Assembly (NCBI GenBank): GCA_904066235.2
Contig: CAJFCV020000006.1
Coordinates: 558,001 to 622,000 of the forward strand
DNA: 64,000 bases
Direction: 5' to 3'
Source: Bursaphelenchus xylophilus
Taxonomy: Eukaryota > Nematoda > Chromadorea > Rhabditida > Aphelenchoididae
In this document: in pieces, positions 1-13,071 of the stretch
Numbering within the stretch: the first letter of the stretch is position 1
Layout of the letters: every line of letters begins with the position of its first letter
Notes under the pieces: generated by a model
What the model was told of the DNA's origin: nothing
The model's database searches: none
The model's input: only the letters and a program-made list of their open reading frames with translations
Position numbers and translations under genes: made by a program

Positions 1-19
1 CATCAAAATTATGAACTAA

Positions 20-468
20 CAGGGAAAGTACTCCAAGTGCGACGCTCAAATTTTCTTTAAATTTTGCACACACGTCGGGTATGGATCAAATATCAATTCC
101 CGAAAGTTTTAGCTCGCGCTTTGCGGGCGCCGCCGAGATATCTTACGATTTTTGCCGTCGAGAGAGCACGCTAAACGTGGAGAACGGCCAGAGAGAAAAG
201 TGCTTTTTGGCCATAACTTTGGCAGTTTCGTGCGGAAAAATTTGATTTTTCGTAGAAACATTATCCTTTACAGTTGAAATAGGCATGAAACTTTTCGTGC
301 CGAAATTCGGCAAAAAGTCCTGAATTTTCGCCGACTTTCGATCTAAAAATCTCGGTTGTTTCTGCAAAGCGCGAGCTAGGATTCTCGCATATATCTTAGA
401 AAACATTATTCTAAATTTGTGCCAAGTTTCATCAAAATCTGAGCGTCGCACTTGGAGTACTTCCCCTG
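20..468. mobile_element. Family D TIR element (MITE), full-length copy D1
   Basis: A 449-bp element with long terminal inverted repeats. The left end reads CAGGGAAAGTACTCCAAGTG and the right end is its near reverse complement, ending CTTCCCCTG. It is flanked by TAA on both sides (17-19 and 469-471), a 3-bp target-site duplication. No transposase reading frame is present; the long open frame inside it recurs in the other copies and is not a gene. The same family occurs near 5.8, 26.1, 29.0 and 42.8 kb and as fragments elsewhere. The superfamily is not certain; a 3-bp T-N-A duplication would suit a PIF/Harbinger-like element. Confidence 0.85.
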
Positions 469-955
469 TAAATTAAAAATATGATTTTTAAGGACTTTGC
501 AAAAATTTTTCGAATTTTTTACTCACTTAGTGGAAGAAAATAGTAGTCAGTGGTTGGAGAGGAAGATCTCAGTCAGTTCATGGAATCCGTGAATGGAAAA
601 CGACCGGTTGAAAGCCGGTATGGCCGTGAAAAATGGGAAATTTGAGGACAGTCGGAAACGAATACAAATTTGGGATGAAATCACATTTTTTTATACATTG
701 CGGCCAGAATAAGGAACTTTTACCGTATTCTATTTATTATTGGATACTCTTTATTTATTCTCAAGAAAAGTATAAAAATCCGTGACAAAATAGTAGTTTA
801 TTTGACGTCAATAAAAAATACATAGTTTTGGACATTTTCTGATATGAACTTCAAAGATGTTTTGGACATTTGAAGTTTGGAATAAAATACCCGAGTCTTT
901 TCCCCTGAACTTTCACTTTTAAGGTGATTTTAAGCAATATATATATGTATATGAT

Positions 956-1782
956 CTACATCTCGGTCGAGGTGGATATGGTCATAGGATTGATCTCCAA
1001 CGGCATTTTACTGGTAATAATTGGGTTCTGCAGCGAAATTAGTGAAAAAATGCAATATGAAGATTTAATTACTACTTGTATGATACAGACAAATGTCATG
1101 TAGTTACTTACTGTTTCCGATCTTGTTAAGCCTTCTTCCACTCCAGGCGAGGTAATTTGACAGTCCGAGGAAGGGGAGTTGTCCCAGTCTGAAAATGAAA
1201 ATATTTTTTTTATTGGAAATTTTTAAAATTCAAGGTAAAAATAATTTTTAAAAGCTTTAAAATTGAGTAAAAATAATATTTACCCTGCCTCTGACCAGAA
1301 TGTATCAAGTTTTCACCATCGTTGGGGCATGGAGGTCCATTATAACGGGGCCAAACCACACAAATACAAAAGAGGATGAAGAGAAATGGCAAGAGAATTC
1401 CTGAAAAAAATCGTCAAAAAAGTTTTTTTTCAAGACATCCTACAAACTCAAATCGAATTAGATTTTTGATGTGATAAATTTGAGCCTTTTTGATTGCGCT
1501 TTGCAGAAATGTTCGGGTCCGAAATTTGGATAATTTTTTTAATTTTAAAAAGTGAAAAATTTGCGTTCTATTTGTCGCAACCTTTCAACAAAAATCTTTT
1601 TTCCACCCAAAACTTGCTGCAAAGACTTCAGTCAATTTTGCAAAAAAAAAATTGACTTGATGACTTATTAAGGTTGAGAATTTTATTCGCAAGAAGACCT
1701 GTTCTATCTTGTTACAAATTTTCGAAAGTTTACCAGTGATAATTCCAGCCAAGATCACCAACAAAAATATTGTTGTATCCAT
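956..1782 (-). CDS. Small predicted membrane or secreted protein, about 104 aa
   Basis: I do not recognise this gene. Four exons join in phase: 1734-1782, 1284-1400, 1112-1188 and 956-1027, ending in TAG. The introns have GT donors and TTTCAG or CTGCAG acceptors. The protein starts MDTTIFLLVILAGIIT and runs straight into ILLPFLFILFCICVVW, so the first 35 residues form one very hydrophobic stretch (signal anchor or signal peptide). The rest (about 70 residues) is polar, with PPCPNDGEN and a second cysteine. It is bounded by repeat-rich DNA and has no close neighbour. Support is the exact phase agreement at three junctions plus the coherent hydrophobic start. An expression test is needed because the protein is short and has no known domain. 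Confidence 0.5.
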
Positions 1783-2225
1783 CAAATATCACGTAATCAA
1801 AAAGTTTCGCCTCCAATTATGTTCCTGTCGCCCACTTCCAAAGCTCACGTACAAGATGTCCGCTCGGCTGCCACTCCCGTCTCCAGAACACTCTGAAAAC
1901 AACAAGAGAAATTTCCTCTTTTGGCAAGAAATTTTGAAGAAATCAAATCAAGCGGAACGAGTTTGTGCCTCGAGGCAAAACCCAAAAATTAAAATTGAAA
2001 ACAACTTAATGTGAGTGGAATGTAACATCGAGAGGAAAAAGAGAGTAATCAGGCATGTAAAACGGCCAATTTGAAGGGGGATTTTGAGCGAAATTTTCAA
2101 AATTTGTTTTTTGGGATTGGTTGATTTGTGAGGTAATTGATCATGCAAAAACGGAAAAATTGCTGATCAAAAATTTTGGAGAGACGTCAAATACCGTTGG
2201 AAAAATGCAAAATGGTGTTTGAGCC

Positions 2226-2459
2226 GCACACGTCAAACTGACGGTGAGCTAAAGCGGTACGGTGAACGGATCGGCAACTCGCCAAAAAAAGGTGCAAAAA
2301 AACTTTTTGTTGGGGAAGAAATGGGGAATTTTTGGGGCGAGAGAGCATGTTTTTGTGCGTCTTTTCTCTGACTTCTCTGTGAAATCAAGACAAAGAATAA
2401 AAACCCGATAGCGAAAAGTCTATTCCGGTCACCGGACTCCTCATTTTGACGTGCCGCAT
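2226..2459. mobile_element. Family C TIR element (MITE), copy 1
   Basis: A roughly 230-bp element with ends resembling GCACGTCAAAC and its complement, and an internal CCGGTCACCGG palindrome near one end. Sister copies are at about 8650-8878 and 10735-10966. It has no coding capacity. Confidence 0.7.
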
Positions 2460-2497
2460 TCAAATTGCCGGAAAAAATCAGAATTTATTTTTGCAGA

Positions 2498-2677
2498 ATG
2501 CGTCCACTTTTGTCATGGCTCAGCTTAGGCATAGGCGCTTCTCAAGCCTGCATCCGATTTTGTCTAATCTTCGATTCTGTTCTAATGCCAATTCCTGAAG
2601 AAGCACGTAGTCAAACTTTCCCACAAACTTCATTCGTAAACATCCCAAAAGGTCTACTTCATACAAAATGCAAATAA
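2498..2677 (+). CDS. Possible small single-exon peptide gene, 59 aa
   Basis: The ATG follows directly after TTTTTGCAGA, a good trans-splice acceptor, and the frame is open for 59 codons to TAA, with AATAAA overlapping the stop. The N terminus (MRPLLSWLSLGIGASQAC) could be a signal peptide, leaving a short mature peptide with two cysteines. It starts about 40 bp from the family C element, so it may simply be chance open sequence. No homologue is recognised. Confidence 0.22.
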   Translation: MRPLLSWLSLGIGASQACIRFCLIFDSVLMPIPEEARSQTFPQTSFVNIPKGLLHTKCK

Positions 2678-2699
2678 ATTCTCAAGGAAACATTGATAA

Positions 2700-5600
2700 A
2701 CATGCCCTCAAGCAATTAACATTCTAAAATAAATGCGGCCAAACGACCAGAAAGAAAGGCGAAGGCGAGAAATTTTTCAGAAATTTTATGATTGATGATC
2801 CGACACAACGAATTCTTTTAAAGCAAAGGCGATTGCAAATTAAAAATTTGATTAAAAGGGCGGACGAAAATAGAAACAGCTGATTGGAAAGGCGATGAAA
2901 TGGTGTCATAAAGGGGTTGCAGCAAGGATTTGGTGAGATCAAATGATTTCAATGGTGTATTGGTACCAAGTGCTCGAAATAAGACACTTATATCTTTATG
3001 AGGCCCGGCGCGAATTAAGTTTCATTTTTTCAAGAGCTATGACACGTTGGCGTTTCATCAAACCCCATGGTTTGACTAGAAAAAGGTCTAAAATAATGGA
3101 ACAGCAACTAAAATATACCAAAGTCTGTCCCGTTCAATCGCGCTGACCAGACTAATCCCAAATTTGAGAAATGCCAAATGCAGAAACAGCCCTGAGGGCA
3201 TAAGGAAAAGTAATGTCCTTTTAGTTTTTTTCAGGCGGATTAAGCCGCTAATCACATAGTTACGCAGTGCCGGACCACCAATATGTATATGAGAAAAAAT
3301 TATTTTGACGGCAAAAAAGTAAAACTCAAAGAAACGATTTGCGACTTTTCATGAAAAAAAAGGATTAACAATGAATCCAGTTAGACATTTGCAGCGAAGA
3401 AAAGGACAATGCGAAATTATGGCTTCAAAGGATTCGGCTCGAATAAACAAAGCCCAGAAAACGCAATACAACTCAAATCGAATTAAAGCCGAAATAAAAC
3501 GCGTGGGCTAGTTCAATGCTGTCGGCTATGCATTAGTGGTGACAATAAGAGCCTATCCAAAGTTTATTGGGAAAGATTAAAATTTTTGTTGAGAGGTTTG
3601 TCCCATATATCTCTATAGAGATGGCGTTTTATAAGGAAATATCGAGAAATATGTGGCTTAAATTGTCAGTTTTGGATGGAACTCGCTGCAAGGAAATTTG
3701 CGAATGCCTAGGCCATGAAAGTTTAAGCTTGTGTTTGCGAAGAAAACGAAAAAATTCAATGATAATAGTTTTCGGACTAACAACCCCGGCGCTTCTGTAT
3801 TCTGCAACCTATAAATCAACAAATCTTGCAGACGTCTCGCATAATTAATCTATAAATAACTCCCTACCGGCACGCAAGGCAAAAACAAGTATGAAATTTG
3901 CGAAATTCCAGCATCTCTGGTGACTATAATTTATGCTTTTCTCCAGCTGGGTCTTTAATACGAACCGTTGGGACCGGTAATAGATGATTATAAATGTGTA
4001 CTTATGCCGGGAAAGCACTTTTCCAACAAAATACGAGCAAAATTAGGGTTCAGCGTGGGAAAGCGGAGGAAAACTCTCATTTGTTTTATAAAACCAGAGC
4101 AACGAGTGCAAACATTGATATGCAAATTTCAAAGTTTTTATTGTTGAAAAATTCATCTTTGAGGTAGAAATAAGCTGAAGTTTTTGATTCTAAAATTTGC
4201 GAAAAATTTCACCTTTCCCTCGATTTTCGCAAAACAATATCTTTTGTCTTTGGAAGATACAGTTTGAAGCTATTGCATACGTCTTGCAATTAGAAAAGGG
4301 TAATCTAAATTAGCGCCAAAATTCATTAAAAATTGACCGTAACACGGCCAACTCCTCACTTGAAAATTCGTTGGTAAGCTGTGTCAAAACAGCATTAAAT
4401 AAATTTTATAGGCACGCGATAACTTCCCCAAAATTTTTTGCAAAGAGGTTCCGAACAAATATACTCGTCATTTTCGAACTTCTCGTTGAGCTCAAACAAT
4501 GCCAAAAATTGGAAAACTTTTGAGGTCTATTTTTTCGATATTTCCTTTGTCCTATTTATGTTTTCCCAGAGGAGAACGTAGAGAAATACTCGAAATTAAT
4601 TTGTAATGCGCATGAACCCAATATTTATGGGGACGCAATCGTACATGAAGGGTTTAAAGCATGAGTAATTCCCTTTCCCACACGTAGAGTGGCAGTAATA
4701 AAGGTTTCGGAAAGAGTGCGAAAACAAGATTTGACATTACATGCAATGAATTTTTTAAGCCATTTATAGGAGGATCACATTTTCTTCAACTGAGGAGCAT
4801 TTTACCTACTTTGACCACAAAAAATGCTCTAAAGATTTAGCTGCAGAGTTCCTTACCGTCGAGAGAGCACGAAAAACGAGGAGAGTGGCAAGAGAAAAAG
4901 AATTTCTTTGAGAATTTCATGCAGAAAAAATTTGATTTTGGTTTGTATGAAATTGAAAATCTCATACTATGACAACTGTGATAACGTAAAAAAAAGAAAA
5001 ATATGTAAAAATTGGTGCAAGTTTTTCTTGTTGGTTTCTGTCTCTGATGGGATAATTCCCGGTTTTTATAAAAATTAATTTTTTTTCATCCAAACTATGG
5101 TGCGACATTGCCAAACTAAAAGAAGTTCCTGTACGACCGCACCCTTGTTTTCCCGTGCTCTCTTGTCCTTACATTTGTTAGAGATCATTGAATATCTCAG
5201 CTGTCCCATGCAAGCGCGAGATAAAACCTTGGAAATTGATGTGCATTCTATGCGGAATGGATGGGCAAGATGTCGGGTGAATTTTCATATCAAATACACT
5301 TAAAAACGCTGTAAAAAATCTTTCTTAACGAGGTCAATCTTACGATCAAATCCTTCCGTCTCAATGTATTACATAGATAATCGGCTAACCCCGAACCCCT
5401 CAGCCATAGACGAAAAAGAGCCCTAAATGAAAGTGCCAGAATAAATTCGACCTGAAAACAATTGCTCGTTGAAGTCTGGACTGCAAATACCAAAGAAGCC
5501 ACCGTTTTCGCGGGATAATCATTTTTCCGGGCTCTCCGGGCTTGTTTTCGACAAGAAAAAGGCGCCAAAATAAATAAATCTCCTGGAATTGCTTTGGAAT

Positions 5601-5767
5601 GCAAAGAACAAGAGGCGGGAAAAGTAGCACGTCAATTTATGGAATTCACAGTTTTCTGACGAAGGAAATTTGGAGACAAAAACGAGAGCAAAATCGTAAA
5701 ATCATTAAAGTCTTACTAGGGTCAAAAAATATTATATTTGTTGGATAAAGGGCTCGGTTCTGTTCAC
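2700..5767. other. Gene-poor repeat-containing stretch
   Basis: I find no multi-exon gene here. The open frames are short and lack splice support. A degraded piece of family D lies around 4855-4935 and another diverged piece around 5110-5290 (ATATCTCAGCTG followed by GCAAGCGCGAG). Confidence 0.5.
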
Positions 5768-6209
5768 AAGGGGAAGTACTCCCTAGTTCGATGCTCAGAT
5801 TTTGGTGAAACTTGGCACAAATCTAGAATATGTAATGTTTTTACGTTATATCCGTGACTGCGGTCTTGCACTTTGCCGAAGCAACCGAGATTTTTAGATC
5901 AAAGGTTGGAAAAATGCGACATTTTATGCGAATTATGAAAAAGTTGCATGACTATTTCTACTGTACAGGGTAATGTTTCCACAAAAAAATAATTGTTTCC
6001 GCACGAAACAAGCACAGATATGGGCAGAACGCGATTTTCTTTCGGATCGCCCTCTTTGTCAGCATTTTGCATTCTCTCTCGGTTGTTGAATAACTATGCT
6101 TGCAAAGCGCCAGCGAAAAATTTCAGGAAAAGGAAATTATGTGGTCCGTGTCTGGCGCCTTGCCAAGTTTGAAAACAGTCTGACCGTCGCACTTGAAACA
6201 CTTCTCTTG
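5768..6209. mobile_element. Family D TIR element, diverged copy D4
   Basis: It begins AAGGGGAAGTACTCCCTAG and ends with a diverged complement (CACTTGAAACACTTCTCTTG). The interior shows the family landmarks (GATTTTGGTGAAACTTGGCAC, CGAGATTTTTAGATC, CTCGGTTG). It is more diverged than D1 and D2, hence older. Confidence 0.7.
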
Positions 6210-8649
6210 TCAGATTTTTTATATATAAACATGTCACCTTTGAAATGGGGGCCTGCTTACAGAAATATATGTTAGGCCTGTTCTATAACAAACCAAGTTC
6301 GGAGAAGTGCTTGGTAAATCCACACACCCAACATCTGCACGCACCGTGAGAATTATGTAGAACTCCGGTGGGACTACCACAACAATTGACCGTATTCCCT
6401 CGCTTCAGACACCATCACAAATCTTAAAGCGTAACCCAATAATGCTTTTCCCTGGAAGAAAACCCGAGGCCATTATTAATTTACACACAATCCGATTTCA
6501 CATCCACTTTGCACCTGCGAGTGTAAAGCGAAAAGAAGGCAGAGTTTTGTTTGTTTTTTTGGTCCAAAAATTGGCCAAATAAAGCCAATGCGTGCAGTTT
6601 TTTCAAAAATTTCTAGGAAGTCGTATAAGCAAGTTGCAATGGAAATATTATAACCTTAACGATCATTATAAGCGTTGCGAAAGATGCAAGACTTGAAGAA
6701 AATAAAAAACAAATATAATAAAATTAATAAGTATTTTTGTAAAAAATGTGCGCAATTCCAAGCTCGCCCTTTTTCCGGAGCAAGTGACTACTTTAATTCG
6801 AAAGTTGGTGGAATTTTGCATGTTTTTGAGCTTATGCACAAAAAGCTAACGGCTTTTACCTGTGATAGCATTGTTTCTACAAAACCGCCTTTTTTCATTT
6901 TTAAGAAATAGCAAAAAAATCAAAGAACAGAACAAATGGTTAATTCCACTTCTAGCCTGATGGCCATTCCGTACGCACCATAGTCTACATGCATTCCCCA
7001 TTCAGCTAGAGCTTAGAGTATTTTACAGCCTTAAGTTGAAAAGTGCACACTTTTGTTCGTAAAGCCGGAGTAAAAAGACGAAAAAGTAAAGTAAATTGCA
7101 ACAAGTACATTAATGAGGAAGAGGCCAGCAAAGCGAAATGGGGGAGTTTGAAGATGTTGACGTAATGAATGCCCCTGAACTTGAGGATGTGGTAAAATGT
7201 TATACAGAGTAACTTCTTAAAACGCATTTACAGTAGAAGCAAGAAATCTTTCCAAGGACATGAACTCCTCAATTAAAAATATTATTGCTATAGGCAAAAG
7301 TAATAATTTTATTTTCACGCTATCTATGGTAATTGAATATTAAAGCTTACTGGGCTCTAGTTTTTGGAAAATTTCATAATAAGGGTCTAATTGCGGCATA
7401 AACATGAAACATAACATTAAAGCGTGGGTTTTTTTCAAGCGTAAGGTAAATTTGGGTACAACTCGCGCTTTGCAGAAATATTGAACCGTCTTGCTGTGGA
7501 GAACCGCAGAGATCGATCAGAGAGAAAACGTTTTTAAGACAAATGTCGCATGTCTTAAAAAATTCTAAATCTTTACACAGTTTCATCAAACTTTGAGTGT
7601 CGCACTTGGGCTACTTCCAGTGTTAGAAAAATATTTTTCCGCAGCTCCCAAAATATACCAGCTTTCGCACTTGACTGGCACCTCAGCCCTTCCTCTGCGC
7701 TGCCATTGTATTTGGCGCTCATAAAAGAAAGGGAAATTATTTGAATGACTTAAGCGTGAGGCCTGGAAAGAAACGCCTGAAGGGCATAAAAATGTGTGGC
7801 CGCAAAGGCAAAGATGTTTCGGTGCCTACGGCATTTCTAAAAATGGGCATTCTTTGTTTCATTAAAAGGGATAAGTAGCCGAAAACCGCCGAAATAGAAA
7901 TAGACTTTGTTCTGTGTGCCTGATACATTTTCACTTTTAACTGGGGGATTACCTGGATTAAAATTGCTCTGGGATTCTAGAACTGGCAGACAAAGCATGT
8001 AATTGGCCACACTTCAGGCACAACTGGCCCTGCAAAATGGGCTCGACACAGACGAATAAGTCTAATGTCCGACAATCAAAGGCCTAAAAGTACTGATAAT
8101 ATAACTTTTCAAACAGCCAACCGGCATAGAATGAACAAAATGTAATACGCCTCAACGCAACGTCAAGAACTAAGAGTTTAAAATAAAATTAGGTGCATTC
8201 AAATTTTTGCATTTAGCGGCAGGTAAATTACAAGAATGGTAAACAGAAATGCACAAACAACATAAAATAGTCGTTCAGGAGAACACAAAGTGCTTTTTTG
8301 ATGTAAGAGGACAGCAAAGCAAAGCATGTCATATTGGCGGCTCTTGTGGATAAACCTGAATGTTCTTGCAGATAATTGGAGGTCAGCGGAGCTCGCATTT
8401 TCGTGGCAACTAGAGCCACTGCAAGATTAAAAAGTTGCGAGGTTGTTTCAGCCCTACCACCTACAAGTGGGCCGTTGTATAATATTTCAACATTCTTTCC
8501 TACGGTTGAAGTAAGGGATGTTTTCAGAGAACAACGGAAAGGTTAAACACAAAAATTTGGCATGGAAAGCAATTTTTTGCGTGAAGTTCAAGAGCCCACT
8601 TCTAACAAATCAACAATAAATCAATTTTTTCTGCAAATAATGGGGACAT
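6210..8649. other. Intergenic, one family D fragment
   Basis: No gene can be supported. A family D 3' portion is recognisable at about 7440-7612 (AACTCGCGCTTTGCAGAAA then GTTTCATCAAACTTTGAGTG). The remainder is AT-rich with no repeats that I recognise. Confidence 0.45.
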
Positions 8650-8878
8650 GGCACGTCAAACCGAGGAGTCCGGTGACCGGAATAGACACTTCGCTATCGG
8701 TTTTTACACTTCGCCTTGATTTCACAGAGAAAGAGAGAAAAAATACACGCAAAAGCGCACTCTCTCGCCCCAAACGTTCCCCACTTCTTCCCCGACAAAA
8801 CGTTTTTTCGCATCTTTTGTTGGCAAGTTGAAAATCCATTCACCGGACTGTTTTAGCTTATCTCTGTTTGACGTGCAT
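8650..8878. mobile_element. Family C TIR element, copy 2
   Basis: It begins GGCACGTCAAACC, contains AGTCCGGTGACCGGAATAG, and ends GTTTGACGTGC, so the termini are inverted repeats. It is the same family as the copies at 2.2 and 10.7 kb. The frames inside it are open in several readings but are repeat sequence. Confidence 0.75.
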
Positions 8879-9865
8879 GGCCAAGAAACGTTTTTTCTGG
8901 CCATCCACCGCCATTTGCGTATTCTCTTGGCGGCAAAGATCGACGATTGATTCGGCTGCCATTGAGGCTAATATTTCTGGGATTTGAGAGGGATCGATTA
9001 ACGAACCAGCTTGAACACGTTGATAGTATTATTCTGCCTGTAAACTTTTAAAAAACCTTGAACACGCTTTTTGAACTTGAAATTCATCATTTTGCTGTGG
9101 AAGTGTCTCGCTCTTTTTTCAAATATTTTATGCAGCCTTTAGCTTCTTCTCTTGGCACCGTTGTAAAAAACGGGCTCTTTTTTACTCAAACTTATCCATG
9201 GCCGCATTTTCTTAGTGCTTCTTTCAACTTTTTTAACGTTTTTCTGACAAAAAACATCTTACAAATTTAGGCTTAAAGAGAACGTTCTCAAATCAACCAA
9301 TCTAAATATTTATGTCTTCTGAATTGTGTGCTTGCATTCGTCTGGTTCCGATTTTTGGCGGACTTTGTCTTATCTGAACAGTCCTTGCTTACTGTTTTAA
9401 GTGACAGCTGAATCCTCTTTACATTAGCTTTGAATTTTGAGAAACAAATTTAAAAAAAATGACGCAACTGCGTTGTTTAGCTATTTTTTATTTACAGAAA
9501 CGCTTCCAAACACGCACATTTTTTAATGGCTGCGCCTGCAAAGCGTCAGCTAAAATCTTGATGCATTTGCGTCCTATTTGAAACTCAAGAAAATCTTGAA
9601 GACTTTGTAGAACTTGAAAAAAACTTCCTTAAACTACAAAATGTCCTTTTATAAAACTCTCTATCACGTTTTAGAATGTCGTCATATCATTTATTCAAAT
9701 CAACGGACCTTTTGTCCCGTTTGCTTTTTTCGCCTTTTGGCTTAATCCGAATCGTTGAATGCATTGAAAAACAGTTTTTGGAATATTTAAAGCCGTGCAA
9801 AGTCTGGATTTCGAACTTTTGGACGGACATTAATAACCTTTGCAGAGGAAATAGGGGCATTCAGC
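8879..9865. other. Upstream region of the first SLC17 gene, no feature seen
   Basis: T-rich sequence without a supportable gene. It would contain the promoter of the transporter that starts at 9866; I see no clear regulatory motif. Confidence 0.4.
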
Positions 9866-12659
9866 ATGCAGACGGTTACCAAAAATCGTCCCTTATACCA
9901 TTTCAAGGCTTGGCGATTGTATGTTTGTAAGTTAGGAAACAATCGATATTTTTAGGTCGGAGTCAAACGTCCACAATCTTTGTTGCTATGGCATAAAAAT
10001 GTTCACTAGACTAGAGTAACAGTTGCCAAAAACATAATTTTTCCTCGAGGAACTGGCAAATCTGCTGCCAAACAAACGTTTTCCTCTTATCGCACTCCAA
10101 ATTCCGCGTTGTGTCTCGTCAAGAGAGATTATGTGATAAGATAGTACCTCGGATAGCTCAGTAGAGACAAAACTGTTTTCCATTGCAACTCCTTCCATAT
10201 ATATACATTGATTTATTAAAATATCTCAAACTTCCTTTTTTCAGTGCTTCTGCTAACACTATGTGTATTCGTCAACTTTTATCTCCAAACAAACCTTGGA
10301 ATCGCATTAGTTTGCATGGTCAACACCACAGCTATCGAAGGGGATGAGAGTCATTTGCTGTTGCAAAATGTTTCACTCTTCGAACGCAAAGAAGAGCTGG
10401 ACAAGTGCCCCACATTGGAAGAGGAAAACAATGAGCTGGGATATAAAGTAAGCACATAGTAGAACCAACTAACATCACGATAATTTTGAGGGTACCTTCA
10501 CGTGGACAACGTGGCAGCAAAGCTTCCTGGTGTCGGCTTTGTTTTACACCTCCTTGCTGACAATTCCAATTAGTGGAACTTTAGCTGACAAATTCAATGC
10601 CAAACATATCATTATATTTGCCATGTGTGTATACGCACTGTTGACAACCCTTTCGCCGCTTCTAGCTGGTCTACATTTCTATGCCTTCCTCGGAGGAAGG
10701 TTTGCTATGGGATTTGTGGATGTAAGTACAAAGGACGCCGCACGTCGAACTGAGATCCGCTCAAACGATTGGGTCAATGGTTTAGCAAGCAATTCGCTAA
10801 AAAAGATGCGAAAAAACTTTTTAGTGGGGAAGAAACGGGGAATTTTTAGGGCGAGAGAGTATGTTTGGCGCATCTTTTCTTTGTCTTCTCTATGAAATCA
10901 AGACGAAGTGTAAAAAACCGATAGCAAAGTGTCTATTCCGGTTACCGGACTCCTCACTTTGAATCGTAAAAGCGAGACACTGAGACTTTGACAGGGATTA
11001 GCGTAAGTTGAAGTGTTGAATTTTGTAAAAGAGCAAGCATCCTTTAATCAAACTTAGTATGCGGTCAATAACGTAGACATTTGGCGCAAAGTATAACTCT
11101 AAAAGGTTTTAGCTCGTACTCAATGGCAGCTGATATATTTAACAATCTTTAAGGGTCTAATTTTCCCCGCCATCACATCCGTTCTTGCTCGTTGGTTTCC
11201 ACCGAGAGAGCGGAGTACGGCCGCCGCCATTTACACGTCCGGAGCGCAGATAGCAGTCGTCGTCAATTCACTAGTCAACCCGAGATTATGCATGGTTGAC
11301 CTGTGGAATGGATGGCCTTTTATTTTTTATGTTGCTGGTGAGTTAAGAGAGCTGCTGAAAACGAAAAATTCAAAGTTTTGCAGGCATAATCTCATTGATT
11401 TCCATTGTAATTTCTTGTATATTTTTGGCCAACTCCCCAGCTGAATGCAGGTGGATTGGCAAAAAAGAGTGCAAATATTTGGCAAGCGAGCTTGATTCGG
11501 AAAGATCCCTGGACGACATGGGAAAAAGGTTAAGAGTACCGTATTTTAAAATCTTAACATCGCCAGTTGTTTGGTCGGTCGCAGCCAATGACTTTTCATA
11601 CAACTTCTCATACATCATGTTCTCGCAATTTTTACCGGCATTCTTCCGCGACGTGATGCATGTCAGCTTGAATGATGTGGGTTTATCAGGCATAGAACGA
11701 AATCATCCTTGGACACTTCAAGTTTTTCAATTTTAGAATGGACTGTTCACAGCGTTGCCATTCATAATGATGGTTGTAGCCAAGGTTCCATTAGCGTCGG
11801 CCGCCGATTACATCAAAGACAGAGGGATTTTGTCGGTTACAGCAACGTGCAAGATTATGCAAACATATGGTAAGGTGAGGCATGATACTTGTAGTATTCT
11901 GGCCTTTGCAAAAAGTCGTGGTAAATTGGGTCGTTCGAGAGATCACATATTTCGGTTATAAAACTACTAAAGGAACCGATTCTGTTTGCAGCCTGCTTGG
12001 GGACGGCAGCAATCTTCGTTGCCATCGCCCTGCTAGTCGACTGTTCAACCCCGACGTTGGCGTTGGTTTTGCTAGTCCTTTTCGGTTGCACATTTTCCGC
12101 GGAGATTGCGGGTGCATTCACAGCGATCTTGTACATTGCGCCACCGTTTGTGGGAACCGTCAGTTCGTGCGCGACATTCGTCGGAATGCTGGCGGCTATT
12201 GCAGCTCCGGCCGTATTCTCCTGGTTGAATGTTCACGTAAGTATTCGTTGACTACAGGAAATTTTTTGATACAATTATGAAGCTATACTGTTTTTTTGCT
12301 TTAGAATACTGAAGAAGAATATCGAAATGTGTTCCTGTTTACGGCTGGTGTCAATCTTGTGGCTGGTATTCTCTTTGTGCTATTTGGTTCGGGTACGTTG
12401 CCTTGCAAAGGGTCAGAACACGAAGCTCTACAAGCACTCCTGCTTTGTTCTATTGTAGTCTCAAGTCATTTTCAAATTTATTTTTGTTCAATTTGAGCTC
12501 GGACACACCTTGATTGATAGGCTTAATTTGCAAGAACACGCCTTATAAAGGTGTGCTCTTCACTGATAACTCCAAATTTCAGCCGAGATCCAGCCATGGG
12601 CCAAAAATCCAGAGACCCAGCCAGTAATCGAAGAAGTTGAAACTGTGGAACGGTTTTAA
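9866..12659 (+). CDS. SLC17-family (sialin/VGLUT-like) anion transporter, copy A
   Basis: Major facilitator transporter of the SLC17 type, a multi-pass membrane protein for organic or inorganic anions; the substrate cannot be told from sequence. Nine exons: 9866-9926, 10245-10447, 10491-10721, 11154-11337, 11384-11676, 11737-11869, 11992-12236, 12305-12392 and 12583-12659, giving 504 aa. The first helix is LLLLTLCVFVNFYLQTNLGI followed by ALVCMVN, as in SLC17. SGTLADKFNAK is the loop 2-3 motif, and RWFPPRERSTAA matches the family's KW.PP.ERS signature. GWPFIFYVAG and PPFVGTVSS are also typical. Exon 3 uses a TTTTGAG acceptor. Intron 3 contains a family C element (about 10735-10966), which makes it 432 bp against 37 bp in copy B. 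AATAAA lies about 35 bp past the stop. Confidence 0.92.
10735..10966. mobile_element. Family C TIR element, copy 3, inside intron 3 of SLC17 copy A
   Basis: It runs from GCACGTCGAACTG to GGACTCCTCACTTTGA and holds the family CCGGTTACCGG palindrome. The corresponding intron in the neighbouring paralogue lacks it, so the insertion came after the gene duplication, or was lost from copy B. Confidence 0.72.
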
Positions 12660-13071
12660 TCTTATGACGTATTTATTAGTTGTTATAATCGCAATAAAGA
12701 TTGTTTAAGTCGCCATAAATACCCTTGAAATTACTCTGACAACGGCATCTTACAAAAATCAGCAAAAAATCTGATAGTATTATAATGTTATTACTGCTTT
12801 ATTTGTTGCAGGGTCGATCAGTTGAACTGGAGCCAGTACATGATAATCTTCAATATTCATTGCAATACACCTCTTTTACTCTGTATGCGGCGTTATAAAT
12901 GCAAAAAAATCATCGATTGACCACAAAAGATTAATCCCTGTTGTACGACCTGCCTTCAGGCCTTTTTTGATAAAGCGTTCGAATTCTGTTTTATTTTATG
13001 TACCGATCTCTATACCTATGATAGTAAAACTTAACATTTATTATTTGCGTTAATTCCTTATTCATCTCACA
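12660..13071. other. Intergenic gap between the two SLC17 genes
   Basis: A 412-bp gap holding the AATAAA of copy A near 12693 and the likely promoter of copy B. Nothing else is recognised. Confidence 0.5.

Noticed and set aside
143..451. Open frame of 102 codons repeated almost exactly near 29150-29413
   Set aside because: It lies inside family D copies D1 and D2 and is repeat sequence; no splice signals, domain or diversity pattern of a gene.
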